The notes: generated from the sequence alone by a model not told the origin. A stretch of DNA of 34,350 nucleotides from Micromonosporaceae bacterium (GCA_019690055.1 JADGGF010000001.1:1-34350); one strand, 5' to 3'. Shown: positions 1-8,293, counted from the stretch's first letter. Translations and numbers: made by a program.

Positions 1-11
1 GTCGTAGTCGC

Positions 12-656
12 CTATCGACGGGGCTGTCGGGCGGTCGATGAGCGGGGCGGCGCCGAGGCCGGGCGGGTCGGACGGTGGGGCGCAGCGCCGGTCAGCACGA
101 GCTCGACAAAGGCGCGGGCGTCGTCCGGATCGGCCGGCGTCCGCAGCAGCACCCGCGATAAGACGATACCCATAAACATATCTGTCAGCCGCTCGACGGA
201 CGTGCCCGGTCGGAGTTGACGGGCGGCGGCCGCGGTGCGCAGCCGCTCGGCCAGCACGTCCGGCGAGGCGCCGAGCCGACCGGTGAGGTGCTCACCGATC
301 TCCGGGTTGTCGACGGCAGCGGCGATCAGGGACCGCAGCATGGTCTCGTGGCCAGGCGCGGCGATGAAGTCGAAGACCCGCTGCAGCCACTCGGTGAGGT
401 CCGCCACGATGTCGCCGGTGTCGTGCGGGGCGTACGTTTCGGGCAGCAGGGCGCCCTCGATCAGGCACTCGGCCACGACGGCGCTCTTGGACGGCCACCA
501 GCGGTAGATCGTCTGCTTGCCGACGCCGGCCTCACTGGCGATGCCCTCCATGGTCACCCGGTCGTACCCGAGACGCTCGATGAGCGAGGAGGTCGCCGCC
601 AGGATGGCCGCGCGGGCCGCCTGGCTGCGGGTCGCACCTCGCCGGCCTGCGGTCAT
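12..656 (-). CDS. TetR-family transcriptional repressor, probable regulator of the divergent MMPL exporter
   Basis: Predicted 214-residue cytoplasmic DNA-binding repressor. The N-terminal third holds a typical TetR helix-turn-helix: residues about 12-60 contain AILAATSSLIERLGYDR and the recognition stretch EAGVGKQTIYRWWPSK. The rest is an alpha-helical ligand-binding domain that I cannot tie to a ligand. The ATG at 656 is chosen because it sits just before the HTH; the open frame runs further upstream, but that part reads through the divergent promoter and is low-complexity. The C-terminal tail is Pro/Arg/Ser-rich and probably disordered. It is divergent from the MMPL gene with about 90 bp between starts, and that gap holds a perfect 14-bp palindrome. 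Family is seen; the target is inferred. Confidence 0.88.
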   Translation of the reverse strand: MTAGRRGATRSQAARAAILAATSSLIERLGYDRVTMEGIASEAGVGKQTIYRWWPSKSAVVAECLIEGALLPETYAPHDTGDIVADLTEWLQRVFDFIAAPGHETMLRSLIAAAVDNPEIGEHLTGRLGASPDVLAERLRTAAAARQLRPGTSVERLTDMFMGIVLSRVLLRTPADPDDARAFVELVLTGAAPHRPTRPASAPPRSSTARQPRR

Positions 657-687
657 GCGAGGGATCTTACGTCCCGCCAATACCGAG

Positions 688-706
688 ACGAGACGTCTCG
701 TATAGT
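688..706 (+). promoter_or_regulatory. Palindromic TetR-type operator overlapping a -10 element
   Basis: Positions 688-701 form the perfect palindrome ACGAGACGTCTCGT. It abuts and overlaps the hexamer TATAGT at 701-706, a good -10 for the MMPL gene starting at 748. A further half-like GAGACG lies directly upstream at 685-690. A repressor bound here would block RNA polymerase, which fits self- and target-repression by the divergent TetR. Confidence 0.65.
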
Positions 707-747
707 TGGTCGCGGCCCAGCCGGCACAACGGGGAGGGGACGGACGA

Positions 748-3114
748 GTGGCACAGCTTCTGTACCGGATCGGACGGTTCTCGGGTCGGCGGCCCTGGCT
801 GGTCGTCGCAGTCTGGCTCGCGATCCTCGCCGTGTCGGCGGCGGCCTTCCTGGCGGGTCGGGGCACGCTCGCCAACGGCTTCGACATTCCCGGGACCGAG
901 ACGGCCCGGGTCACCGAGCAGTTGGACCGGAAGATCCCGGGCCTGTCCGGCGGCGCGGGCATGGTGGTATTCCGCACCACCGACGGCTCGCCAATCGACA
1001 AACGCCAGCGGCAGGCCATCGGCGAGCTCACCGCGAGCGCGCGCACGCTCCCCTACGTCGCGAACGTCATCGACCCGTTTGCGGCCGAGGCCGAGCGGGC
1101 CGCGCAGGCCCAGGCGATCGCCGACGGCCCGGCCCAGCTCGACGCGTTCGAGCGACAGCTACCGGACGGCCCGGCCGGTGAGGCGATGCGCCAGGCCCTG
1201 GCCGACCAGCGCCGCCAACTGGAGCTCGGTGCCCAGCTGCTCGAGCTGGCCGACCGGGCCCGGCTCGTGTCGGCCGACGGGAGCACCGCCGTCGCCCACG
1301 TCACCTTCACGGTCAGCCGGCTCACCCTCCCTGACGAGGCCAAGATCGCCGTACGCGACCACTTTGGACAGGCCCACATCGATGGCATCACCATCGACGT
1401 CTCCGACGAGATCGCGTCAACGCTGCCGAGCCTCGTGACGCCGGCCGAGGTCGCCGGGGTGGTGATCGCCGCGATCGTCCTCATCGTCATGCTCGGCACC
1501 CTGATCGCCGCCGGCCTGCCCATCCTCACCGCACTGCTGGGATTGGCCATCGGGGTCCTGGTGAGCCTGTCGCTGTCCGACCTCGTACAGATGTCCTCGG
1601 TGACGCCGGTCCTCGGCCTCATGCTGGGGCTCGCGGTGGGCATCGACTACGCCCTGTTCATCGTGCACCGGCACCGCCGCCAGCTCACCCAGGGCGTTGA
1701 CATCAACGAATCCATTGGCCTGGCCAACGGTACGGCGGGCAACGCGGTGGTCTTCGCCGGCTGCACCGTCCTGGTGGCGCTGCTGGCGCTCAACATCACC
1801 GGGATTCCGTTCCTCGGGGTGATGGGCAACGTCGGGGCGATCTGCGTCGGCGTCGCCGTGCTCATGGCGGTCACGCTGACGCCGGCGTTGCTCGGCCTCG
1901 TCGGTCACCGCGTGGTGCGCCGGCGCCAGCGCGGGCGGGTCGCCGCCGCGCCCATACGGCCGGCCCGGGCGATGTCGACCGTGTGGGCCCTGCTGGTCCT
2001 GCTCCTCGGCGCCGCCGCCCTGGCGGTCGTGGCGATCCCAGCCCAGGACATGCGGCTGGGCCTGCCCGACGGGTCGGCCGAGGACCCGGACTCGACGCAG
2101 TACCGGACGTACCAGATCGTCGCGCAGCAGTTCGGCGAGGGCGTCAACGGTCCGCTGCTCGTCACCGCTACGCTCTCCGAGCCGGCGACCGATCCCGTCG
2201 ACCGGCTGGAGGCCCAGGTACGCGTCGCGCGCCTGATCGCCGAGCAGGACGACGTGGTGGCCGTGGCGCCCGCCGGCGCGTCCGACGACGGAACCATGCT
2301 CGCCTTCCAGGTCGTCCCGGCCAAGGGTCCGACGAGCGTCTCGACCACCGAGCTGGTACGGACGCTGCGGTCCTTGTCGCCGCTGCCCGACGGGACCACG
2401 CTCGGCGTGGCCGGCCAGGCGACCGGAAACATCGACATATCCGAGATGCTGGCCGACGCCCTGCCCGGCTACCTCGCGCTCGTCGTCGGCATCTCGGCGC
2501 TGATCATGCTCGGGGTGTTCCGGTCCGTGCTCGTGCCGATCGTCGCCACCCTGGGCTTCGTGCTGTCGCTGTTCGCCACCTACGGGGCGCTCGTCGCCGT
2601 CTACCAGTGGGGTTGGCTCGGCCGCGTCTTCGGCGTGCACGACCCCGGACCGATCCTCAACTTCCTGCCGGTGCTGCTGGTCGGCATCCTGTTCGGGCTG
2701 GCCATGGACTACCAACTGTTCCTCGCCTCCGGCATGCGGGAGGCGTACGCGCACGGGACGCCAGCGCGCCCCGCGGTGGTGGCCGGCCTGCGCGCAGGCC
2801 GGGCCGTGGTCACCGCGGCCGGCATCATCATGATCGCGGTATTTAGCGGTTTCATCTTCTCCGAACTGACCGTGGCCCGGCCGCTCGGGTTCGGGCTGGC
2901 CTTCGGCGTGCTCGCCGACGCGTTCACCGTCCGGATGCTCGTGATCCCGGCGCTGCTGCACCTGCTCGGACCGGCGGCCTGGTGGCTGCCCCGGTGGCTG
3001 GACCGCATCCTGCCCCGGGTGGACGTCGAGGGCGCCGCACTGCGCCGCCGCGACTCGGCCGGCCCGAGACCCGACGCCGAGCCAGACCGCGCCATGGCGA
3101 CCACCCGGGGGTAG
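748..3114 (+). CDS. MMPL-family (RND superfamily) membrane exporter
   Basis: A 788-residue inner-membrane transporter of the MmpL type, proton-driven export of lipids or drugs. It has one N-terminal TM helix (about residues 17-38), an extracytoplasmic domain, a block of five helices (about 233-390), then a second copy of the same plan. Both proton-relay Asp-Tyr pairs are visible: D300-Y301 in GIDYALF and D654-Y655 in AMDYQLF, equivalent to the pairs known from MmpL3. GTG at 748 is chosen because GGGGAGGGG at 731-739 sits at ribosome-site distance; an upstream in-frame TTG at 706 lies inside the -10 element. No lipid synthesis genes adjoin it. With the divergent TetR it looks like an inducible efflux pair; the substrate is unknown. 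Confidence 0.92.
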   Translation: MAQLLYRIGRFSGRRPWLVVAVWLAILAVSAAAFLAGRGTLANGFDIPGTETARVTEQLDRKIPGLSGGAGMVVFRTTDGSPIDKRQRQAIGELTASARTLPYVANVIDPFAAEAERAAQAQAIADGPAQLDAFERQLPDGPAGEAMRQALADQRRQLELGAQLLELADRARLVSADGSTAVAHVTFTVSRLTLPDEAKIAVRDHFGQAHIDGITIDVSDEIASTLPSLVTPAEVAGVVIAAIVLIVMLGTLIAAGLPILTALLGLAIGVLVSLSLSDLVQMSSVTPVLGLMLGLAVGIDYALFIVHRHRRQLTQGVDINESIGLANGTAGNAVVFAGCTVLVALLALNITGIPFLGVMGNVGAICVGVAVLMAVTLTPALLGLVGHRVVRRRQRGRVAAAPIRPARAMSTVWALLVLLLGAAALAVVAIPAQDMRLGLPDGSAEDPDSTQYRTYQIVAQQFGEGVNGPLLVTATLSEPATDPVDRLEAQVRVARLIAEQDDVVAVAPAGASDDGTMLAFQVVPAKGPTSVSTTELVRTLRSLSPLPDGTTLGVAGQATGNIDISEMLADALPGYLALVVGISALIMLGVFRSVLVPIVATLGFVLSLFATYGALVAVYQWGWLGRVFGVHDPGPILNFLPVLLVGILFGLAMDYQLFLASGMREAYAHGTPARPAVVAGLRAGRAVVTAAGIIMIAVFSGFIFSELTVARPLGFGLAFGVLADAFTVRMLVIPALLHLLGPAAWWLPRWLDRILPRVDVEGAALRRRDSAGPRPDAEPDRAMATTRG

Positions 3115-3143
3115 TTACTGGCAGATTCCGCTCCGGCAAGCTG
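3115..3143 (+). repeat. Dispersed 29-bp repeat, copy A
   Basis: Directly after the MMPL stop. It starts TTACTGGCAGATTCCGC and ends GGCAAGCTG. An inverted copy with a single mismatch (28 of 29) is at 22053-22081, 19 kb away. Both copies are intergenic. Function unknown. Confidence 0.7.
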
Positions 3144-3201
3144 GCTCCGGGTCCGGTCCGGGACCGTGGCCTCAGCCACATGGTCGGATGGCGACCCGCC
3201 T

Positions 3202-3219
3202 ATGTACCATCCGGTACAT
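3202..3219 (+). promoter_or_regulatory. Operator inside a probable leaderless promoter
   Basis: ATGTACC (3202-3208) and GGTACAT (3213-3219) form a perfect 7-bp inverted repeat with a 4-bp spacer. TACCAT at 3205-3210 fits the actinobacterial -10 pattern TANNNT and lies 7 nt before the ATG at 3218. No Shine-Dalgarno precedes that ATG, so transcription probably starts at the start codon. The operator would cover both -10 and start site. The TetR encoded at 3671 is the likely ligand. Confidence 0.6.
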
Positions 3220-3661
3220 GGACTACGAGCAGACGATCGATACGCAGGCCGACGTGGGGCGGGCGTGGACCGCCCTGGCCGCGGTGCAGACGTATCCGCA
3301 GTGGACAAAGTCGATGAGCGCCGTCGAGCCGCTGGACGGACCGGAGCTGCGCGTTGGCCACCGCTTCCGGGTCCGGCAGCCCGGGCGGCCGGTCGTCGTG
3401 TGGCGGGTCTGTGAGGTGACCGACGGACGGTCGTTCCAATGGGAGGCGCGCACACCCGGGGTGTACACGGTCGCCTACCACCACCTGACGCCGCTGCCCA
3501 CCGGAGGTACCCGCATCACCATCGGCATCCGGCAGCGCGGGCCGCTGGCCGGCCTGGTCGCCCTCTTCACGGCCGCGAAGACCCGGCGCTACCTGGTGCT
3601 GGAGGCGGCCGGGCTCAAGGCGGCGGCCGAGGCCGTGCCGGCCAGCGAGGTCAGCCAGTAG
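3218..3661 (+). CDS. SRPBCC-family (polyketide cyclase/START-like) protein
   Basis: A 147-residue soluble protein with the helix-grip SRPBCC pattern. It begins DYEQTIDTQADVGRAWTALA with WTKSMSAVEPLDG following, and ends in the long C-terminal helix (LVLEAAGLKAAAEAV) that closes the hydrophobic pocket. This fold binds lipids, polyketides or other small hydrophobic ligands; no catalytic residues can be assigned. The ATG at 3218 is preferred over the in-frame ATG at 3188 because a leaderless promoter and operator end exactly there and the fold begins there. The TetR gene follows 9 nt downstream, so the two are surely co-transcribed and probably auto-repressed. Confidence 0.8.
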   Translation: MDYEQTIDTQADVGRAWTALAAVQTYPQWTKSMSAVEPLDGPELRVGHRFRVRQPGRPVVVWRVCEVTDGRSFQWEARTPGVYTVAYHHLTPLPTGGTRITIGIRQRGPLAGLVALFTAAKTRRYLVLEAAGLKAAAEAVPASEVSQ

Positions 3662-3670
3662 GCTGGCCGC

Positions 3671-4255
3671 ATGGCGGCGCGCGAGGCGCTGCTCGACCGG
3701 TGTGTCGAGTTCCTGACCAGCAACGGGTTCAGCCAGCTCAGCCTGCGCCAGATCGCCGCGGGCACGGGCACCAGCCACCGGATGCTCATCTACCACTTCG
3801 GTAACCGGGAGGGGTTGCTCACCGCGGTCGTGAACCGGGTCGAGGCTCTCCAGCGCGAGGCCCTCGTCGCGATGGCCCGGGAAATCGACGACCCGGTAGA
3901 GCTGGGCCGGCGGTTCTGGCGGCGCCTGGCCGACCCGTCCCTGGCCGGGGCCGAGCGGCTGTTCTTCGAGATCTACGCGCAGGCGCTGTACGGCCGGGAG
4001 TGGACCGACTCGTTCCGGGCCACCGTCATCGCGGCCTGGGCCGGGCCGGTCGAGGAGCTGTTCGTCCACTATGGATTTTCCCGCGACGAGGCCAGAGCCC
4101 GGGCCCGGCTGGGCATCGCCGCCACCCGCGGCCTGCTGCTCGACCTGCTGCTCACTGGCGAAACCGAGGTGCTCGACCAAGCCGCCGAGCTGCTCGGCGA
4201 GCTGCTCACGCGGCCGACGACCCCGGCGATGCCGCCGAGCGCGGCGACCCGCTGA
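3671..4255 (+). CDS. TetR-family transcriptional regulator
   Basis: A 194-residue regulator with the N-terminal HTH at about residues 7-52, containing IAAGTGTSHRMLIYHFGNREGL. The remainder is the helical dimerisation and ligand domain. It lies 9 nt after the SRPBCC gene with no clear ribosome site, so it is probably translated by coupling. Local autoregulation through the ATGTACC-N4-GGTACAT operator at 3202 is likely. The SRPBCC partner suggests a small hydrophobic effector, but nothing in the sequence identifies it. Confidence 0.88.
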   Translation: MAAREALLDRCVEFLTSNGFSQLSLRQIAAGTGTSHRMLIYHFGNREGLLTAVVNRVEALQREALVAMAREIDDPVELGRRFWRRLADPSLAGAERLFFEIYAQALYGREWTDSFRATVIAAWAGPVEELFVHYGFSRDEARARARLGIAATRGLLLDLLLTGETEVLDQAAELLGELLTRPTTPAMPPSAATR

Positions 4256-4279
4256 CCGATCCCCCGGGCTGGTGGTCGG

Positions 4280-4300
4280 GTGACCAGTTGCCTGGGTCAC
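4280..4300 (+). terminator. Hairpin after the SRPBCC-TetR operon
   Basis: GTGACCAG pairs with CTGGGTCAC around the loop TTGC, eight pairs with one bulged G, 24 bp after the TetR stop. No T-run follows, so this may be a weak terminator or a protein-binding palindrome. Confidence 0.35.
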
Positions 4301-4333
4301 ACGGGCCGGACCGGTCGACCGACCCACACCTAG

Positions 4334-4421
4334 TAACTTGCTAACTTCTGCAACTCGTGAGATTGGCGGGTCTCCGGACCGGGACGGGACGGGTTGCCCG
4401 ATCGGGGCAGGCGGCTAGGGT
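4334..4421 (+). promoter_or_regulatory. Control region of the ArsR/hydrogenase-like operon
   Basis: Three elements precede the ArsR gene. An AT-rich island at 4334-4356 carries three 8-bp-spaced near-direct repeats (TAACTTG, CTAACTTC, GCAACTC), possible sites for the ArsR protein. TTGCCC (4394-4399) and TAGGGT (4416-4421) with a 16-bp spacer make a plausible promoter. GGGACGGGTTGCCC (4386-4399) matches a DosR box at 8 of 10 arm positions and overlaps the -35. All three are pattern matches only. Confidence 0.4.
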
Positions 4422-4462
4422 GAGGGTGGCGCACACGTCGATGCCGGAGGGGGTGGACGGGG

Positions 4463-4789
4463 GTGCACGCTCCGCTCTACCAGGCGAAGGCCGAGTTCTT
4501 CAAGGCGCTGGGACACCCGGCGCGTATCCGCGTGCTCGAGCTGCTCTCGGAGCGGGAGCACGCGGTGTCCGAGATGCTGCCCGGGGTGGGCATCGAGCCC
4601 GCGCATCTGTCCCAGCAACTGGCCGTGCTGCGCCGGCTGAACCTGGTGGTGACGCGCCGCGAGGGTTCGGCCGTCTACTACGCGCTGGTGAGCCCGCAGG
4701 TGGCCGAGCTGCTCGCGGTGGCGCGCCGGATCCTCACGGAGGTGCTCGCCAGTCAGGTCGAGTTGCTGGACGACCTGCGCGCGTCCTGA
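4463..4789 (+). CDS. ArsR/SmtB-family regulator, Rv0081-like
   Basis: A 108-residue winged-helix regulator. Residues about 5-25 (LYQAKAEFFKALGHPARIRV) and the recognition helix in HLSQQLAVLRRLNLV are typical. There is no metal-binding Cys pair in the DNA-recognition helix, so classic arsenic or zinc sensing is unlikely. The sequence and its place before a NuoB-like gene match M. tuberculosis Rv0081, a hub regulator of the dormancy response that lies ahead of Rv0082-Rv0087. GTG at 4463 follows GGAGGGGG at 4446-4453. It is 67 bp from the next gene on the same strand, so the operon is probably shared and autoregulated. Confidence 0.9.
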   Translation: MHAPLYQAKAEFFKALGHPARIRVLELLSEREHAVSEMLPGVGIEPAHLSQQLAVLRRLNLVVTRREGSAVYYALVSPQVAELLAVARRILTEVLASQVELLDDLRAS

Positions 4790-4856
4790 CTCGGCCACCC
4801 CGCTCGCTACCACCGCCGTCGCGACGACCCCGCTCGCTGGCCCACCGGAGGTTGGC

Positions 4857-5333
4857 GTGGGCCTGATCCGTCGCATCGCCGCCGCGGGGCGGGCCGCCCA
4901 GAAGGCTCCGGCCCGACCCGAGCCGCTGCCGGCGGCCCGGTGGCTCAAGCGTTCCCTGCAGATCCGGCACGTCGACGCGGGCTCGTGCAACGGATGCGAG
5001 ATCGAGCTCGGGCAGGCGTTCTCGCCCGTCTACGACGCGGAACGGTACGGCGCGCGGCTGGTCGCCTCGCCGCGCCACGCCGACGCGATCACCGTGACGG
5101 GGCCAGTGACCGTCAACATGGCGCAGGCGCTGCGCACGACCTACGAGGCGATGCCCGAGCCTCGCCTGGTCATCGGTATCGGTGACTGTGCCCGTAACTG
5201 CGGCGCCTTCGCGGGCGCCCACGCCGTGGTCGGTCCGGTTGACGACGTGGTGCCGGTTGACCTGCACGTGCCGGGCTGCCCGCCCGAGCCGGACGCCATC
5301 GTGGCCGCCCTGCGCGGCCTGACCGGCCGGTGA
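4857..5333 (+). CDS. NuoB/HycG-like iron-sulfur subunit of a hydrogenase-4-related complex (Rv0082-like)
   Basis: A 158-residue peripheral subunit expected to hold one 4Fe-4S cluster, the equivalent of complex I cluster N2 or the proximal cluster of group 4 hydrogenases. Candidate ligands are all present: C44 and C47 in SCNGCEIE, C111 in GDCARNCG (C115 is an extra Cys), and C141 in PGCPPEP. The CxxC arrangement is hydrogenase-like rather than the CC pair of NuoB. The N-terminal 30 residues are basic. GTG at 4857 follows CCGGAGG at 4845-4851. Its stop overlaps the next start (GTGA), so subunits are made together. It would pass electrons toward the large subunit encoded at 10482. Confidence 0.92.
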   Translation: MGLIRRIAAAGRAAQKAPARPEPLPAARWLKRSLQIRHVDAGSCNGCEIELGQAFSPVYDAERYGARLVASPRHADAITVTGPVTVNMAQALRTTYEAMPEPRLVIGIGDCARNCGAFAGAHAVVGPVDDVVPVDLHVPGCPPEPDAIVAALRGLTGR

Positions 5334-7348
5334 ACGTCGTCGCCGCGTCCCTTTCGGCCGCGGGTGGGCTCGCGGTCGCGGGGGCGATCAGCGCGGTCCT
5401 GTTCGGACGGTCGGTGCGCGCGGCGCTGGTGGGGCTGCTGACCGCGCCGGCGGGGGCGGCGGCGGCGGTCGCCGGGGCCGCCGCGGCCGGCGGCGTGTCG
5501 TGGTCGCTCGCCGCGCCGTACCTGCTGCCGCTGACCGGCGTCGAGCTGGCGGTCGATCCGCTGTCCGGGTGGTTCCTGCTGCTGATCGGCGCGGTCACCG
5601 CCGTGACCGGCGTCTATACGGTCGGCTATGCCGGCCGGCAGGGTCACGGCCCGGGGGCCCGACCGAGCCTGGTCCTGCTGCCCCTGTTCGCCGCCAGCCT
5701 GATGCTGGTGCCGGTCGCGGCGAGCGTACCGACGCTGCTTGTCGGCTGGGAGCTCATGGCGGTCACGTCGCTGCTGCTGGTGCTGACCGAACACCGCCAC
5801 GCGCCGGCCGTGCGGGACGCCGGGATCTGGTACGCGGCGTTGACCCAGCTCGGGTTCGTGGCGCTGCTCATCGGCCTGGTCTGGCTCGCCGGGACGGCGG
5901 GGGGCCCGAGCTTCGCCGCGATCCGGGCCGGTGCCCGCGACGTGGACGCGGCAACGGCGAGCGTCGTGTTCCTGCTCGGCCTGATCGGCTTCGCCGGCAA
6001 GGCGGGCGCGGTACCGCTGCACCCGTGGCTGCCCCGGGCGCACGCCGAGTCACCCAGCCATGTATCGGCGCTGATGAGTGCCGCGATGGTGAAGCTGGGC
6101 GTGTACGGCCTGCTGCGGCTCGGGTTCGACCTGCTCGGCGGCGGGGCGCCGTGGTGGTGGCTCCTGCTCGCGGCGGTCGGGGCGATATCGGCGCTGTACG
6201 GCATCACCCAGGCCGCCGTCGCCCGCGACATCAAGCGGATGCTCGCCTTCTCCACGAGCGAGAACGTGGGCCTGATCCTGCTCGGCGTCGGCTTCGCGGG
6301 GATGTACGCGCAGGCGGGCAACTCGACCGCGGCCGTGCTCGCCCTCGCGGCGGCGCTACTGCACGCCGCCAACCACGGCGCGTTCAAGGCGTTGCTCTTC
6401 GCCGGCGCCGGGTCGGTCGTGCGGGCGACCGGGACCCGCGACATGGATCGCCTGGGCGGACTGGTCCGCACGATGCCGGCCACCACCGTCCTGTTCGCCG
6501 GGGGCGCACTCGCCGCGGCGGCGCTCCCGCCCGGCAACGGCTTCGTCTCCGAGTGGCTGCTGCTGCAGTCGCTACTGCACCCCGGCCCGGACGCCGGCCC
6601 GATGCTGACGATCGCAGCGCCAATCGCCGTGGCCGTCGTCGCCGCCACCGCCGGCATCGGGGTCGCCACGTACGTGAAAGCGGTGGGCACGGGCTTTTTG
6701 GCCCGCCCGCGCTCGGACCGCGCGGCCACGGCCCGCGAGTCGCCGCCGAGCATGGTCGTCGCCATGGTGCTGGCCGGGCTGGCCTGCGTGGCGCTGGCGG
6801 TGGTGCCCGGCCTGACGATCCCGGTGCTGTCCCGCATCGCCGGTGACCTGCGTCTGGCGCCCCCCGGCGGGACCGTCGCGGCGTCGACCTTCGCCCTGCG
6901 GGTCGAGGCGGCCACGCTATGGCCACTGTGGACAGTGGTGGGCATCGTCGCCGGCACGGCCGCGGTCGCGGTCGCCGCCCGGGCGCTGGGTCGCGCGCGC
7001 CGCCGGGCTCCGGCCTGGGACTGCGGCGGCGGGCCGCTGACCGAACGGATGGAGTACACCGCGACCTCGTTCGCCGAGCCGCTGCAGCGCGTCTTCGACA
7101 ACGTGCTGGCGCCGGAGCGGGACGTGGACGTCACCCATGCCGATGAGTCGCGTTACCACGTCGCGGCGATCCGGTTCCACCAGCGCATCCCCGACCGCGT
7201 CGAGAACCGGATCTACCGACCGTTGGTCACCGCGCTCCGGTCGCTCGGCGAGCGGGTCCGGCCGCTGGCAAACGGGAGCGTGCACCGCTACCTCGGGTAC
7301 ATGCTCGTCGCCCTGCTCGCCGTCCTGGTCGTGGGGGTGCTGCGATGA
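5330..7348 (+). CDS. HyfB/NuoL-like proton-translocating membrane subunit (Rv0083-like)
   Basis: A 672-residue antiporter-like membrane protein with about 14-16 hydrophobic helices. Ion-path residues of the NuoL/M/N fold are kept: E141 in VGWELMAV and K224 in FAGKAGAVPLHPWLP, followed by SPSHVSALMS and LHAANHGAFKALLF. The C-terminal part carries the HyfB-type soluble stretch (CGGGPLTERMEYTATSF) and a last TM helix ending VALLAVLVVGVL. The GTG start at 5330 overlaps the previous stop; its own stop overlaps the next ATG. Known role of the family: coupling redox change to proton or sodium pumping. Which ion is moved here cannot be read. Confidence 0.93.
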   Translation: MNVVAASLSAAGGLAVAGAISAVLFGRSVRAALVGLLTAPAGAAAAVAGAAAAGGVSWSLAAPYLLPLTGVELAVDPLSGWFLLLIGAVTAVTGVYTVGYAGRQGHGPGARPSLVLLPLFAASLMLVPVAASVPTLLVGWELMAVTSLLLVLTEHRHAPAVRDAGIWYAALTQLGFVALLIGLVWLAGTAGGPSFAAIRAGARDVDAATASVVFLLGLIGFAGKAGAVPLHPWLPRAHAESPSHVSALMSAAMVKLGVYGLLRLGFDLLGGGAPWWWLLLAAVGAISALYGITQAAVARDIKRMLAFSTSENVGLILLGVGFAGMYAQAGNSTAAVLALAAALLHAANHGAFKALLFAGAGSVVRATGTRDMDRLGGLVRTMPATTVLFAGGALAAAALPPGNGFVSEWLLLQSLLHPGPDAGPMLTIAAPIAVAVVAATAGIGVATYVKAVGTGFLARPRSDRAATARESPPSMVVAMVLAGLACVALAVVPGLTIPVLSRIAGDLRLAPPGGTVAASTFALRVEAATLWPLWTVVGIVAGTAAVAVAARALGRARRRAPAWDCGGGPLTERMEYTATSFAEPLQRVFDNVLAPERDVDVTHADESRYHVAAIRFHQRIPDRVENRIYRPLVTALRSLGERVRPLANGSVHRYLGYMLVALLAVLVVGVLR

Positions 7349-8280
7349 CCGTGCTGGTGGCGCTGGGCCAGGCGGTGCTGCTGGCGGTGCTGGCCCCGTA
7401 CGTCCTCGGACTCACCCGCGCCGTCCGGGCCCGACTCGAGGGCCGGGCCGGCCGGCGGCTCGGCCAGCCGTGGCGGGACCTGCGCAAGCTGCTGCGCAAG
7501 CCGCCCACGAGCCCGAGCGACGCCAGCCTGTTCTTCGTCGCGGCCCCGCCGGTGCTCCTGGCGACCAGCCTGCTGGTGGCCGTCGCGGCGCCGTTCGTGG
7601 CCACGACCTCGCTCGCGGGCGAGGCCGACCTGATCGTCGTGGTCGGGCTGCTCCTGCTCGGCGCGGTCGCGCTCGCGCTGGCCGGGTTGGACACCGGCAC
7701 CGCGTTCGGCGGCATGGGTGCGAGCCGGGAGATGACGATCGCCGCGCTGGTGGAGCCGACGCTACTGCTGTCCGTCTTCGCCCTGTCGGTGCGGGTCGGC
7801 TCCACCGACCTCGCGGCGATCGTCACCGCCGGGGCGACGGATCCGGCCTCGGTCTTCACCCCGGCGAGCGCGCTGGCCGCCGCTGCCCTGGCGATCGCCA
7901 CGCTCGCCGAGTGCGGTCGCGTCCCGGTGGACAACCCATCGACTCACCTCGAGTTGACCATGGTCCATGAAGCGATGGTGCTGGAGTACTCGGGCCGGGA
8001 CCTCGCGCTGGTCGAGTGGGCCTCGGCGCTGCGCCTGACGATCCTGTTGGGACTGTTGGCGAACCTGTTCGCGCCCTGGGGAGTGGCGACGCACCTGACC
8101 CCGGTGGCGCTGGCCATCGGGACGGCCGCATTCATCGCCAAGGTCGGCGGGCTGGCCGCGCTGCTGGCCGCGGGTGAGGTCCTCGCCGCCAAGCTGCGCC
8201 TGTTCCGGGTGCCCGAGCTGCTGGCCGGGTCGTTCGCGCTGGCCCTGCTCGCCGTCCTCGCCGCCGCGGTGCTGGGCTGA
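7345..8280 (+). CDS. HyfC/HycD/NuoH-like membrane anchor subunit (Rv0084-like)
   Basis: A 311-residue membrane protein with about eight helices, the link between the peripheral arm and the pump in this family. Signature stretches are present: WRDLRKLLRKPPTSP in the first cytoplasmic loop, FGGMGASREMTIAALVEP, and ECGRVPVDNPSTHLELTM followed by HEAMVLEYSGRDLAL, all characteristic of HycD/HyfC and NuoH. ATG at 7345 overlaps the preceding TGA (ATGA). There is no frameshift or missing block. In complex I this subunit forms the quinone-site floor; whether this one binds a quinone is unknown. Confidence 0.93.
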   Translation: MTVLVALGQAVLLAVLAPYVLGLTRAVRARLEGRAGRRLGQPWRDLRKLLRKPPTSPSDASLFFVAAPPVLLATSLLVAVAAPFVATTSLAGEADLIVVVGLLLLGAVALALAGLDTGTAFGGMGASREMTIAALVEPTLLLSVFALSVRVGSTDLAAIVTAGATDPASVFTPASALAAAALAIATLAECGRVPVDNPSTHLELTMVHEAMVLEYSGRDLALVEWASALRLTILLGLLANLFAPWGVATHLTPVALAIGTAAFIAKVGGLAALLAAGEVLAAKLRLFRVPELLAGSFALALLAVLAAAVLG

Positions 8281-8293
8281 CCGGAGGGATGGC

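Noticed and set aside
706..747. TTG start at 706 for the MMPL gene
   Set aside because: Lies within the -10 element; GTG at 748 has a good ribosome site.
1417..2961. Long antisense open frame (514 codons) over the MMPL gene
   Set aside because: Very rich in Gly, Asp, Arg, Gln and His with no family features; typical high-GC shadow of the real gene.
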